Shown: positions 25,162 to 34,499, numbered from the stretch's first letter. The stretch is 64,000 nt of DNA from Camelimonas lactis (GCF_004342915.1 NZ_SLWL01000001.1:248001-312000); one strand, 5' to 3'. The notes: generated from the sequence alone by a model not told the origin. Numbers and translations are program-made.

Positions 25162-26583
25162 ATGGAGTTGCTGGTGGGTATGCCGTTCATGGGCAAGGCG
25201 CGGCGCGGGTCCTGGGTGACCGTGACGCTGGCCAGCCGCCGGGTCGCGGCGGCCGCCGTGGCGCTGGGGCTGGCCAGCGCCGGCGCCCAGGCCATGCCCG
25301 CCGCCGCGGCGCTGGCTTCCCTGCCGCCTTCGGCCGGGCGCGTCATGGCGGTGGAGGAAAGCGACGCCGGGGCCGGCCTGCGCCAGCGCATCGTCCTGAC
25401 GGGCGGGCATTTGGGCGCCAATGCGCTTGAGGTCGTGCTTGGCCGCGCGGCTGTCGCGCCCTCCGCCGCGCAACTGGCATCGGAACTGGAGCGCCAGTTT
25501 CCAGGGGTGACCATGACGCCGCTGCCAGGAAGGATGCTGAAGAGCCGCTACGGCGCCATGCACGTCTCCATTGGCGCGCCGCCAGGCGGCGGGCGCTGCC
25601 TGTTCGCCTGGCAACGGATCAGCGATTTTCCCGGGGCGGCCGGGCCGGGACGGGATGCGGCTCCGGCTCTTGTCCGCATCCGTCTGTGCAGCGCCCACGC
25701 CACCCTGGACCAGTTGGCGGAGATGAGCGAGCAGTTGATGCTGACAGCGCCGCCGGCGCCCGCCGCGGACGTGGCGGGGCTGAAGCTGTCGCCGATCGGG
25801 CCAGACGTCGCGGATGCGGATGAGACGCCGCGCGTGCAACTTGCCCAAGCTTCCAGCCGCAGGCGCGACAGGGGCGGGCCGATTCTGGATTCATCGCGCG
25901 GCAATCCCGGCGGGTTGATCGGCCTGTTACGTGGATACAGCCGGACGGACCCCATTGGCAGCACGCGCCGCTCCGGTCGCGCCCGCGCCGCGCCGGAGCG
26001 GGAAAGCCGTTTCGGTTATCGGCCGCTATTCGGCAATGACGATCTGGAGCCGCAATCTGGCCTTGTGGGCCGGTGGAGCGGCAGCGAGCGCCGACGGGTG
26101 CAGACGCCGCGCGCGCAGCGTTACGCGCCGCCGGCGCCCCGCCAGGCCGCGCCGCGCCAGGCCGCGCCGCGTCGGGCGCCCAGACCGGCGGTCGCACCGT
26201 CGCCCCAACGGCGCGCCGCTCCGGCGCCGGGGCGCGCGCAACCCCAGAACCGCCCGATCGAACAGCGCGCCCCGGCGCCCAATCCCGCGCCCGTTCCACC
26301 GCAGGGATACCAGACGCCCGGGGGCGCCCGTTATCTGGGGCCGGCGCCAGGCGCCGCGCCAGTTCAGCCGGTCCAGCCGGGGGCGTCGCCGTCCGGCGCG
26401 GGCGGGGGACCCCAGATTCCGCAGGTTCCAAGGCCCGCGCCGGATGGCGCCGCGCCTTCGGCGCCGCTGCCACGTCCCGCGGTCAATCCGGGCTCCCAGC
26501 CAGGGCCCATGGGCGGTCAACCTGTAACGCGGGGGCTTGATCCCTCGCTGCCAGGACGCGCCTATCGTGGCCCGGGGGGCTGA
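25162..26583 (+). CDS. bcsN: cellulose biosynthesis protein BcsN-like
   Basis: The N-terminal half resembles BcsN: after a signal-like segment (AAAVALGLASAGAQA) comes LASLPPSAGRVMAVEES, then RYGAMHVSIG and CLFAWQRISDF, a conserved Cys-Trp block of that family. BcsN occurs only with alphaproteobacterial cellulose operons; its function is not known. The second half (from about residue 230) is a disordered tail rich in Pro, Ala, Gln and Arg, including the short repeat RQAAPRQAAPRRAP. Starts at 25162, 25180 and 25189 are all possible; frames further upstream run through the 9-bp repeat and are unlikely. The assignment rests on remembered family pattern plus location. Confidence 0.75.
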   Translation: MELLVGMPFMGKARRGSWVTVTLASRRVAAAAVALGLASAGAQAMPAAAALASLPPSAGRVMAVEESDAGAGLRQRIVLTGGHLGANALEVVLGRAAVAPSAAQLASELERQFPGVTMTPLPGRMLKSRYGAMHVSIGAPPGGGRCLFAWQRISDFPGAAGPGRDAAPALVRIRLCSAHATLDQLAEMSEQLMLTAPPAPAADVAGLKLSPIGPDVADADETPRVQLAQASSRRRDRGGPILDSSRGNPGGLIGLLRGYSRTDPIGSTRRSGRARAAPERESRFGYRPLFGNDDLEPQSGLVGRWSGSERRRVQTPRAQRYAPPAPRQAAPRQAAPRRAPRPAVAPSPQRRAAPAPGRAQPQNRPIEQRAPAPNPAPVPPQGYQTPGGARYLGPAPGAAPVQPVQPGASPSGAGGGPQIPQVPRPAPDGAAPSAPLPRPAVNPGSQPGPMGGQPVTRGLDPSLPGRAYRGPGG

Positions 26584-26823
26584 GCGCCTGGCGGGCGATG
26601 CTGGCGGGTCGATGGGGCGGTTCCTGTCGCCCCCGCGACGTCGACGCGCGCGCGCTTCAGTGGGCGCCGGCGGCGAGGCCCTGCCGGCCCGCACGGCCCT
26701 TTATGTAGAACATTCCTGGCGACCACCGGTCGCGGATCGTCCAGACAGGCTCCGGGATCCGGCGAAGATGCGGGTGATCGCCGCCAGGAGGGGCTAGGGA
26801 AGGCCGGCGAACGCAACGCTGGG

Positions 26824-26846
26824 GCGGAGCCAGACATTCGCTCCGC
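26824..26846 (-). terminator. stem-loop after the GntR gene, weak terminator candidate
   Basis: GCGGAGC (26824-26830) and GCTCCGC (26840-26846) form a perfect 7-bp stem just beyond the GntR stop at 26852. No U run follows on the minus strand. The rest of 26584-26851 shows no gene. Confidence 0.3.
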
Positions 26847-26851
26847 GGGTG

Positions 26852-27541
26852 CTAGCCGGCGTTGACCCTGTGTTCGTCAAGATAGGCGACAATCCGCTCC
26901 ACGCTGGCGCGGATGTCGAGCGCCAGCGCCTTGCGGGCGGCCTCGGAGTCGCGTTTGCGCAGGGCGTCGATAATCATCAGGTGGGCGTGGCGCTGGCGCG
27001 GCGCGCGCGGCGGGTAGTCGAGAAAGGCGTTCATGGTCGGCCCGCACTGCAGCCAGAGATTCTCCACCATGTGATGCAGCACGGGCATGGCGGCGAGGTT
27101 GCAAAGCGCGTCGTGAAACCGCTCGTTCACCGCCATCAGGTCTTCCATCTTGCCCTGGTCATGGGCGACGCACAGGGCTTCGTGAATTTCTTCCAGCGCG
27201 GCGATTTCGCTGCCGGTCGCCAGTTGCGCGGCCCGGGCCGCCGCTTCGCCTTCCAGCAGAATGCGCACATCGCTGATATGGCGGTAGCGATCGGCGTCCA
27301 TGATGGGCACGCGCACGGACCGGCGGTCGATCTGAAACAGGGCGTGCTCCGACACCAGGCGGCCCAGCGCCTCGCGAATGGGCGTGGCGCTGATCCCCAG
27401 TTCCTCGCTGACCTCTTTCAGTTTGATTTTCTGGCCTGGCTTGTACCGCCCCGCCATCAGCTGCCGGCGAAAGTGCCGGTAGGCCTGCAAGGCAAGACTT
27501 TCGGTGCGGACGCCTTCCCGATGGTTGGTTTCTGTTTCCAT
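26852..27541 (-). CDS. GntR-family transcriptional regulator (FadR/FCD subfamily)
   Basis: The 229-residue protein has an N-terminal winged helix (GQKIKLKEVSEELGISATPIREALGRLV, about residues 36-63) and a C-terminal all-helical FCD ligand domain. The FCD metal-site residues are visible: Asp in DLMAVNERFHDAL and His in NLAAMPVLHHM and RHAHLMIIDALRKRDSEAA. Members usually bind carboxylates and control catabolic genes. It faces away from the bcs cluster and lies just downstream of the minus-strand acyl-CoA dehydrogenase, whose terminator separates them. Its upstream region is unusually AT-rich (27550-27582), a likely promoter and autoregulatory site. Confidence 0.92.
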   Translation of the reverse strand: METETNHREGVRTESLALQAYRHFRRQLMAGRYKPGQKIKLKEVSEELGISATPIREALGRLVSEHALFQIDRRSVRVPIMDADRYRHISDVRILLEGEAAARAAQLATGSEIAALEEIHEALCVAHDQGKMEDLMAVNERFHDALCNLAAMPVLHHMVENLWLQCGPTMNAFLDYPPRAPRQRHAHLMIIDALRKRDSEAARKALALDIRASVERIVAYLDEHRVNAG

Positions 27542-27893
27542 TCCCGCGCTTATTTTTTGGTTTTATATATATTTTATATGAGACGCAGATTTTGCGCCCG
27601 GGTTCAAGAGCGTCGCCGCTGTTTTCCCGTCGATTGAACGGGAATACCGTGAATATCAGTGGGACGAAGCGTTGCGGGACGGCGCGCGCAGGAAAAACAG
27701 AACGCCCGGATAATGACATCCGGGCGTCCGTCAGTGAAAGCCGCCGCCGTGCAAGAACCTGATGGCGGGATCTGAGGTTTTCCGGCGCCGCGTCGGGCGC
27801 CGGATCGTCACGTTGCTTCCGCAACACGGAACCATGTCCCGGTCCTGAAACATTGCCCGGCGGCCGGCGTCGCCGGGACAGGCGCTGGGCGGC
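27542..27893 (-). promoter_or_regulatory. AT-rich promoter region of the GntR gene, followed by a dehydrogenase terminator
   Basis: Within this 352-base gap, 27550-27582 consists almost only of A and T (for example TTTTATATATATTTTATATG), standing out from its GC-rich surroundings, and lies 10-40 bases before the GntR start. The other half holds the terminator at 27702-27727. No gene is seen. Confidence 0.4.
27695..27727 (-). terminator. intrinsic terminator of the LCAD-like acyl-CoA dehydrogenase
   Basis: ACGCCCGGAT (27702-27711) and ATCCGGGCGT (27718-27727) form a 10-bp stem with a 6-nt loop. On the minus strand it is followed by TCTGTTTTT, so it stops transcription coming from 27894. Confidence 0.8.
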
Positions 27894-29042
27894 TCAGAGC
27901 GAGCGCGATATCACCAGCTTCATGATTTCATTCGTGCCGCCATAGATGCGCTGGATGCGGGCGTCGATGTAGCGGCGGCTGATTTCGTATTCCTGCATGT
28001 AGCCGTAGCCGCCGTGCAATTGCAGGCATTCGTCGGCGGTCTGGCTCTGCTTGTCGGTGACCCAATGCTTGGCCATCGAGGCGGTGACGGTGTCGAGGTC
28101 GCCGGCAATCAGACGTTCGATGCAATGGTCGATGAACACCCGGCCGATGGTGGCCTCGGTCTTGCGCTCGGCCAGCTTGAACGCCGTGTTCTGGAAATCG
28201 AGCAGCGACTTGCCGAACGCCTTGCGCTCCTTGACGTATTCGGTGGTGATCGCGACGGAGCGCTCGATGGCGGCGATCGCCTGGATCGACAGGCCGAGAC
28301 GCTCCTGCGGCAGCTGCTGCATCAGCTGGACGAAGCCCTGGCCTTCCCCGTCGCCAAGCAGGTTGGCGACCGGCACGCGCAGTTCATCGAAGAACAGTTC
28401 GGAGGTGTCGGACGCGTTCAGGCCGATCTTGTCGAGGTTGCGGCCGCGGCGGAAGCCCTCGGCGCCTTCAGTCTCGATAACCACCAGCGAAATGCCCTTC
28501 GAGCCCTTCGCCGGGTCGGTCTTGACCACGCAGACGATGATGTCGGCGAGCTGGCCATTGGTGATGAAGGTCTTGGCGCCATTGATGACGTAATGGTCGC
28601 CGTCCCGGCGGGCGGTGGTGCGCACGCCCTGCAGGTCGGAGCCGGCGCCTGGCTCGGTCATGGCGATGGCGCCGACCCATTCGCCCTTCGCCATTTTCGG
28701 CAGCCACTTCAGCTTCTGCTCGTGCGTGCCGTAGGCGTTGATGTAATGGGCGGTGATGACGGAATGCACGCTGACGCCGGTGGCCATTTCCGGCAACCAG
28801 GTCTCCAGTTCCTGCATCACGGCGGCGTCCCAGGCGAAGCTGAGGCCCATGCCGCCGTACTCTTCCGGCACCGAGCAGAGCAGGGCGCCCATGTCGCCAA
28901 GGCCGCGCCAGGCGGAGCGATCGACCATCTTCTCCTCGCGCCAGCGCATGGCGTGCGGCGCAAGCTCGGTTTGCAGATAGCGGCGGAACTGCTCGCTGAA
29001 GCTGGCGATGTCGTCGGTCATCCAGCTGGAACGGTAGGCCAT
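27894..29042 (-). CDS. acyl-CoA dehydrogenase, long-chain (LCAD) type
   Basis: The 382-residue protein contains all ACAD domains: PEEYGGMGLSF, the FAD segment AIAMTEPGAGSDLQGVRTTA, FITNGQ, helix G LPQERLGLSIQAI, the dimer arginine block KERKAFGKSLLDFQ and LHGGYGYMQEYEISRRYIDA. The C-terminus IYGGTNEIMKLVISRSL lacks the MCAD-type Glu, but the Glu in QERL matches the catalytic base of LCAD and isovaleryl-CoA dehydrogenase. It would oxidise long or branched acyl-CoA. GGAGAG precedes the ATG at 29042; a TTG 12 bases earlier is less likely. It closely resembles the partial enzyme at 1-664. Confidence 0.95.
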   Translation of the reverse strand: MAYRSSWMTDDIASFSEQFRRYLQTELAPHAMRWREEKMVDRSAWRGLGDMGALLCSVPEEYGGMGLSFAWDAAVMQELETWLPEMATGVSVHSVITAHYINAYGTHEQKLKWLPKMAKGEWVGAIAMTEPGAGSDLQGVRTTARRDGDHYVINGAKTFITNGQLADIIVCVVKTDPAKGSKGISLVVIETEGAEGFRRGRNLDKIGLNASDTSELFFDELRVPVANLLGDGEGQGFVQLMQQLPQERLGLSIQAIAAIERSVAITTEYVKERKAFGKSLLDFQNTAFKLAERKTEATIGRVFIDHCIERLIAGDLDTVTASMAKHWVTDKQSQTADECLQLHGGYGYMQEYEISRRYIDARIQRIYGGTNEIMKLVISRSL

Positions 29043-29311
29043 GGGACTCTCCAATCAGTGATTTGCGCCGTCAATGCGTGATCCGGGCCGGTATCGCAAG
29101 AGGCGGCGGGGACGCATCCGGCGCGTGGCGGTTCTGGGCGACAGGTCCCGGTCCAGTGGCGTCACGAGGAGCATTTACGAGGTTCGGCATGGGCGGCGAG
29201 GCGCGCCAGGTGGTTTCAAAAGCACTGCCTGCCGCTGCGACGTCCGGTCGGGCTCCCCGGCGCGCCGCGGGCCGGGCGGGCATGCTGGACTGGCGCCGCC
29301 CTGGATGACGA

Positions 29312-29968
29312 CTATCGCCGCTCCTGCCGGATCGCGGCGTCTCGCGTCGCGGGCGCCCGCAACGCGCCAATCAGAAAATCGGCCATCTGCTCCAGCTCCG
29401 GGCCATGGGCGAATGGTTCGTCGGCCAGCAGCGGATGGCAGAAGCGCAGCCAGCCGACCATCAGGCAGGCGCTGGCGGTGGTGGGGTCGGCGGCGGTAAA
29501 AACGCCCTCCGCGACGCCGTCGCGGATGATCTGCTCGCTCATCAGCCGCACCCGCTCCACGTGGTCATCAATGGCGGCCCAGCGCTCATTGATCGCCACC
29601 GCCACCATGTCGCGGATGCGGGAATCGCCAACGAAGTGCTGCATGCACAGCCGGTGGTTGGCTTCCAGGAAGGCGCGCAGGCGCTGTTCCGCCGCGCCGC
29701 CCGAACGGGCCGCCGCCGCGAGGTCCCGCTCCACCACGTCGAGCAGGTTGATGGCGACGGCCTCGAAGATGGCGCGCTTGGATTCGTAGAAGCGGTAGAC
29801 ATTGGCCGGGCTCATGCCGAGCGCCCGGGCGATGTCCGCTACGGTGGTCTTCTGGTAGCCGTACTCGCGAAACAGCCGTTCGGCGGTTTCCAGCACGCGC
29901 AGCCGGGCGGCGGCGTGGCTGTCGGCGATGGGCTCGACCGGGGCCGGCTGGCGATCATTCCGCGTCAT
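29312..29968 (-). CDS. TetR-family repressor of the RND efflux operon
   Basis: The 218-residue protein has the TetR DNA-binding domain at residues about 22-70 (ETAERLFREYGYQKTTVADI, then LGMSPANVYRFYESKRAIFE) followed by a TetR_C ligand domain. Its start overlaps the stop of the pump gene by four bases (TCAT at 29965-29968), so it is the last gene of the adaptor-pump-regulator operon and probably represses it. A dyad upstream of the adaptor gene (34301-34336) is the likely operator. The inducer is unknown. Confidence 0.93.
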   Translation of the reverse strand: MTRNDRQPAPVEPIADSHAAARLRVLETAERLFREYGYQKTTVADIARALGMSPANVYRFYESKRAIFEAVAINLLDVVERDLAAAARSGGAAEQRLRAFLEANHRLCMQHFVGDSRIRDMVAVAINERWAAIDDHVERVRLMSEQIIRDGVAEGVFTAADPTTASACLMVGWLRFCHPLLADEPFAHGPELEQMADFLIGALRAPATRDAAIRQERR

Positions 29969-32900
29969 GGATGGGGGCCCTCCGTCATGGCTCCGTTATT
30001 GGCGCCGGCAGGCTTTGTGTCCAGGGATTTGCGGAAGCTCAGGGCATAGAGCGCCGGCAGGAACAGCAAAGTCAGGAAGGTGGCGACGAACAGGCCGCCC
30101 ATGATCGTCGTCGCCATCGGCCCCCAGAAGGCGGAGCGCGACAGCGGAATCATGGCGAGGATGGCGGCCAGCGCCGTCAGCACCACCGGGCGGGCGCGGC
30201 GCACCGTGGCCTCGATGATGCCCTGGCGACGCGTGGCGCCGTGGGCGACGTCGGTTTCGATCTGGTCCACCAGGATCACCGTGTTGCGCATGATCATGCC
30301 GGCGAGGGCGATGAGGCCGAGCAGCGCCACGAAGCCGAACGGCTGCCGGAACAGCAACAGCCCCAGCGTGGCGCCGATGATCCCAAGCGGCGCGGTCATG
30401 AAGGTGAGCGCCAGGCGCGAGAAGCTCTGCAACTGGATCATCAGCAGGGTAAGCATGATGATGACCATCAGCGGGATCAGGCCTACCAGCGAGGCGTTGC
30501 CCTTCTGCGATTCCTCGATGGCGCCGCCCATCTCGATGCGGTAGGCCGGCGGCATGGCGTCGCTGATCGCCTTCAGCTTCGGCCAGATCTGCATGGTCAC
30601 GTCCGGCGCCTGGACGCCATCGACGATGTCGGCGCGCACCGTCATCACCATGTCGCGGTTACGCCGCCACATGATGGGCTCCTCGTGCAGGTATTCCAGC
30701 CGGGCGACCTGGGCGAGCGGCACGGAGGCGCCGCCCCGGGTCATCACCGACAGGTCGGCGATCTTGCCGAGGTCGAGACGCTCCGAGGGCAGGGTGCGGG
30801 CCACCACGTCGACCTTCTCGACGCCATCGCGCACGGTGGTGACGGTGACGCCGGAGAGCAGCGTCTGCAGCGACTGCGACAGGTCCTGCGGCGTCAGGCC
30901 AAGGGCGCGGGCGCGCTCCTGGTCCACCACCAGCCGCACCGAGGGGCTCTGCTCGTTCCAGTCCAGATGCGGATCGATGATATTGCGGTTGGCGCGCATC
31001 ACGTCGCGCACCTGGTTGGCGTAGTCGCGCACCTTGCCGGTATCCGGGCCGATGACCCGGAACTGCACCGGAAAGCCGACAGGGGGGCCGAAGTTGAAGC
31101 GGTCGACGCGCACCCGGGCCTGTGTGAGGGCGCCGTCGGCGATCGCCTTGTCGAGCCGGGCCTTGACGCGCTCTCGTTCCTCGACCCCCCTGGTCAGAAT
31201 GACGATCTCCGCGAAGGCCTCGTTCGGCAGCTGCGGGTTGAGGCCGAGCCAGAAGCGTGGGCTGCCCTGGCCGATGTAGGTGGTGTAGGTGGCGATGTCC
31301 CGGTCGTTGTGCAGCAGCTTTTCCGCCTGCTGCGCCGTCGTCGTGGTGGCGCCCATGCCGGCGCCTTCCGGCATGCGCATCTGCAGGAACAGCTCCGGAC
31401 GCTCCGACAGCGGGAAGAACTGCTGCTCCACCTTCGTAAAGCCGACAAGGGCGAGCACGAACACGCCGGCGGTGGCGGCGACGACAGTCAACCTGTGGTC
31501 GACGCACCAGGTGATGACGGCGCGCAGGCCCCGGTACAGCCGCGTCTGGTAGATGGCGTTAGGGTCGTGATGGCCCTTGCTCATGTCCGGCAGCAGCTTG
31601 ACGCCTAGATAGGGCGTGAAGATCACCGCCACGAACCAGGAGGCGACAAGGGCGATCGCCACCACCCAGAAAATGCCGCCGGCGTATTCGCCCGTGGCCG
31701 AATTGTTGAAGCCGATCGGCAGGAAGCCGGCGGCGGTGACCAGCGTGCCGGTGAGCATGGGGAAGGCGGTGGAGGTCCAGGCGAAGGCGGCCGCCTCCAT
31801 CCGGTTCACGCCCTGCTCCATCTTCACCACCATCATTTCGATGGCGATGATGGCGTCGTCGACCAGCAGGCCGAGCGCGATGATCAGCGCGCCAAGCGTG
31901 ATGCGGTGCAGGTCCAGCCCCATGGCGGCCATGACGATGAAGACGATGGCCAGCACCAGCGGCACCGACAGGGCGACGACAATGCCGGTGCGCCAGCCGA
32001 GCGACACGAAGCTGACCAGCAGCACGATGCCCAGCGCTTCGATGAACGAACGGACGAACTCGCCGACGGCGTGGTCGACCACCAGCGGCTGGTCGGCCAC
32101 CTGGGTCAGCGACACGCCCTGGGGGGCGGCGGCCATGAACACGTCCCTGGCGGCGCTCACGTTCTTGCCGAAGTCGAGGATATTGCCGCCGCGCGCCATC
32201 ACCACGCCGATGCCGATGGCGGGCTTGTCCTCCTGGCGGATGATATAATCCGGCGGGTCCTTGAAGCCGCGCGTCACGGTGGCGATGTCGCCGAGGCGGA
32301 AGACGCGGCCGTTGGCTTCCACCGGCGTCTCCTCAACCGCCCGGGCGCCGTCCAGCGCGCCGGTGACGCGCAGCGGCACGCGCTGGGCGTTGGTTTCGAC
32401 CACGCCGGCGGGAACCACGGCGTTCTGGCGGGCGAGGCTGTCGAACAGCGACTGCACCGGAATGCCGAGGCTGGCGAGGCGGGCGTGCGAGAACTCGACG
32501 AAGATTTTCTCGTCCTGGGTTCCGTACAGATTGACCTTGGTGACGTCGGGCACGCGCAGCAGGGCCTGGCGCAGACCTTCCGCCACCTTCTTCATCTGGG
32601 CGTAACTGGCGCCGTCGCCGGTCATCATGTAGAGGATCGAGTCGACGTCGCCGTATTCGTCGTTGAAGTTCGGGCCGATCAGTCCTGAGGGCAGCGACGG
32701 CTTCAGGTCGCTCATTTTCTTCCGCAACTGGTAGAACAGCTGCGGCACTTCCTTCGGCGGCGTGGTGTCGCGGAACGCCACCTGCATGGCCGTGAACGAC
32801 GGCTTCACATAGGTGATGACCTTGTCGAAGTACGGCAGTTCCTGCAGCTTCTTCTCGATCGGATCGGCCACCTGCTCCTGCATCTCGCGGGCGGTGGCGC

Positions 32901-33066
32901 CGGGCCAGATCGCGGTGACGATCACCACCTTGATGGTGAAGGAGGGGTCCTCGGCGCGGCCAAGCCGCAGATAGGAAATGAGGCCGCCGGCGCTGACGGC
33001 GATAATCAGGAACAGGATCAGGGCCGGATGGCGGACGGCCCAGGCGGAGAGATTGAAGCCCTTCAT
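29965..33066 (-). CDS. RND efflux pump permease (AcrB/HAE1-like)
   Basis: The 1033-residue length is typical of AcrB-like pumps. The protein begins with TM1 (HPALILFLIIAVSAGGLISY) followed by the porter domain WPGATAREMQEQVADPIEKK. TM4 holds the proton-relay aspartates in LGLLVDDAIIAIEMM. In TM10, where AcrB has a relay Lys, the sequence is AGMIMRNTVILVDQ with Arg, as in several non-AcrB subfamilies. It exports drugs or organic compounds from the periplasm and inner membrane using the proton gradient, with the adaptor encoded just upstream (9-base gap) and an outer-membrane TolC-type channel that is not in this window. Confidence 0.95.
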   Translation of the reverse strand: MKGFNLSAWAVRHPALILFLIIAVSAGGLISYLRLGRAEDPSFTIKVVIVTAIWPGATAREMQEQVADPIEKKLQELPYFDKVITYVKPSFTAMQVAFRDTTPPKEVPQLFYQLRKKMSDLKPSLPSGLIGPNFNDEYGDVDSILYMMTGDGASYAQMKKVAEGLRQALLRVPDVTKVNLYGTQDEKIFVEFSHARLASLGIPVQSLFDSLARQNAVVPAGVVETNAQRVPLRVTGALDGARAVEETPVEANGRVFRLGDIATVTRGFKDPPDYIIRQEDKPAIGIGVVMARGGNILDFGKNVSAARDVFMAAAPQGVSLTQVADQPLVVDHAVGEFVRSFIEALGIVLLVSFVSLGWRTGIVVALSVPLVLAIVFIVMAAMGLDLHRITLGALIIALGLLVDDAIIAIEMMVVKMEQGVNRMEAAAFAWTSTAFPMLTGTLVTAAGFLPIGFNNSATGEYAGGIFWVVAIALVASWFVAVIFTPYLGVKLLPDMSKGHHDPNAIYQTRLYRGLRAVITWCVDHRLTVVAATAGVFVLALVGFTKVEQQFFPLSERPELFLQMRMPEGAGMGATTTTAQQAEKLLHNDRDIATYTTYIGQGSPRFWLGLNPQLPNEAFAEIVILTRGVEERERVKARLDKAIADGALTQARVRVDRFNFGPPVGFPVQFRVIGPDTGKVRDYANQVRDVMRANRNIIDPHLDWNEQSPSVRLVVDQERARALGLTPQDLSQSLQTLLSGVTVTTVRDGVEKVDVVARTLPSERLDLGKIADLSVMTRGGASVPLAQVARLEYLHEEPIMWRRNRDMVMTVRADIVDGVQAPDVTMQIWPKLKAISDAMPPAYRIEMGGAIEESQKGNASLVGLIPLMVIIMLTLLMIQLQSFSRLALTFMTAPLGIIGATLGLLLFRQPFGFVALLGLIALAGMIMRNTVILVDQIETDVAHGATRRQGIIEATVRRARPVVLTALAAILAMIPLSRSAFWGPMATTIMGGLFVATFLTLLFLPALYALSFRKSLDTKPAGANNGAMTEGPHP

Positions 33067-33075
33067 CGCGGCGCC

Positions 33076-34254
33076 TCAGAAGCTCAGGCTATCGATGACG
33101 CGGACTTTTTGCGCCGGATCGATGCTGTGGACGCCCATGGCGACGACCCGGTCGCCCTCATGGACGCCGCCGGTGATGACGACGTCGTGGCTGTCATAGG
33201 ATTTGACCGTCACCGGCGTCAGGGCCACCGCGCCATCCGGTTTCACCACGTAGACCGAGGGGCCGGCGTTCTGGTTGAACAGCGCGGCGAGGGGCAGGCG
33301 GGCGACGCGATCCGACTTCGCCGCCTTTACTGACAGGGTTCCGGTCATGCCGATCTGCACGTCATCGTCGGCGTCGGGCAGGGAGAACCTGGCCTGATAG
33401 GTGCGGGTGACCGTGTCGGCCGAGGGCGACAGTTCGCGCAGGCGGGCCCGGAAGGTCTTGTCGGGACGCGCCCACAGGGTCAGCGTCGCCTCGCCCTTGC
33501 GGATGCGCTCCAGCATGGTTTCGGGGGCGGCGACGATCGCCTCCTTTTCACCGCTGCGGGCAATGCGGATGGCCGGCTGGCCGGCGGCGACCACCTGGCC
33601 TGGCTCGACCAGGGTGGCCGTCACCACGCCGTCGGCGTCGGCCTTCAGACGGGTGTAGGAGATGCTGTTACGCGTCAGTTCGACAGCGCGCTGGGCGCGG
33701 GCGATGCGGCCGCGCGCCTCTTCCGCCGCCGCCCGGCTGTTGTCGACGGCGACCTGGGTTGACCAGCCCTGCTGGCGCAGGTCGGCGGCGCGCTTTTCGG
33801 CGGCGGTGGCCTGGGCGAGGGCGCCGCTGGCGGCGCGCAGTTCGGCCTCCGCCTGTTCGGCCTGGAGCTTCAGGTCGACGTCGTCGAGCACGGCGAGGGT
33901 GTCACCGGAGCGCACGCGCTGCCCCACCTCCACGGCGCGGCGGGCGACCTTGCCGCCGACGCGAAAACCGTGGTCGCTCTCGATGCGCGGCCGGATGGAG
34001 GCAACGAGGGTGCGGGCCGGATCTTCTTCGCCGTAATGCACTGTCGCCACCAGCACCGGCCGCGCGGCGTCGCTCCTTGCGGGCGTCTTGTCGTTACAGG
34101 CGGCGAGGGCGGCGAGGCAGATGGCCGCCGCCATTGCGCCGGCGCCGCGCCGCCGTCGATCGCCGGAAGCGTTCTGGCGCGGTGGGAGACAGGCGCCAAC
34201 GGAAAGGCGGATCGAGCGCGCAAATCTGGACAGGCGGGTCATGCGGGGTCTCAT
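33076..34254 (-). CDS. RND efflux periplasmic adaptor (membrane-fusion) lipoprotein
   Basis: The 392-residue protein has a lipobox (CLAALAAC) suggesting attachment to the inner membrane by an acylated Cys. The biotinyl-lipoyl half-motifs are clear: VGGKVARRAVEVGQRVRSGD before, and LKADADGVVTATLVEPGQVV after, a coiled-coil hairpin rich in Ala, Glu and Arg (about 140-215). Beta-barrel and membrane-proximal domains follow (IGMTGTLSV, LPLAALF). It links the pump to an outer-membrane channel. Starts at 34254 and 34242 are both possible; longer frames have no support. It is the first gene of the efflux operon. Confidence 0.93.
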   Translation of the reverse strand: MRPRMTRLSRFARSIRLSVGACLPPRQNASGDRRRRGAGAMAAAICLAALAACNDKTPARSDAARPVLVATVHYGEEDPARTLVASIRPRIESDHGFRVGGKVARRAVEVGQRVRSGDTLAVLDDVDLKLQAEQAEAELRAASGALAQATAAEKRAADLRQQGWSTQVAVDNSRAAAEEARGRIARAQRAVELTRNSISYTRLKADADGVVTATLVEPGQVVAAGQPAIRIARSGEKEAIVAAPETMLERIRKGEATLTLWARPDKTFRARLRELSPSADTVTRTYQARFSLPDADDDVQIGMTGTLSVKAAKSDRVARLPLAALFNQNAGPSVYVVKPDGAVALTPVTVKSYDSHDVVITGGVHEGDRVVAMGVHSIDPAQKVRVIDSLSF

Positions 34255-34300
34255 CAAACGGCCGCGACGCGGAGATTGTGAGACGGGTGTACCTGACGAC

Positions 34301-34336
34301 TGACGAATGTCAACTTTCGTCAGACATTTATCTGAC
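34301..34336. promoter_or_regulatory. dyad operator candidate overlapping a minus-strand -35 box
   Basis: TGACGAA (34301-34307) and TTCGTCA (34316-34322) form a perfect inverted repeat with an 8-base centre, and GTCAGA (34319-34324) with TCTGAC (34331-34336) forms a second one sharing bases with it. On the minus strand the centre contains TTGACA (34313-34308), a perfect sigma70 -35 box for the adaptor gene. A TetR dimer bound here would block that promoter. Confidence 0.6.
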
Positions 34337-34499
34337 ATGGGCGCGCCGTGGCCGTAACCACGGCGGGGGCAGGCGCGCGCAAGACGCCGGCAAGCGGCGC
34401 GTTAACCTGTTTCCGCGCCCTTTAGCGCAAAATTTACCATTCGCGACTGACAGTGCCGCCGAAGCTGACAATGCAGCTTGAAGAATTTTGGGGGCGGAC

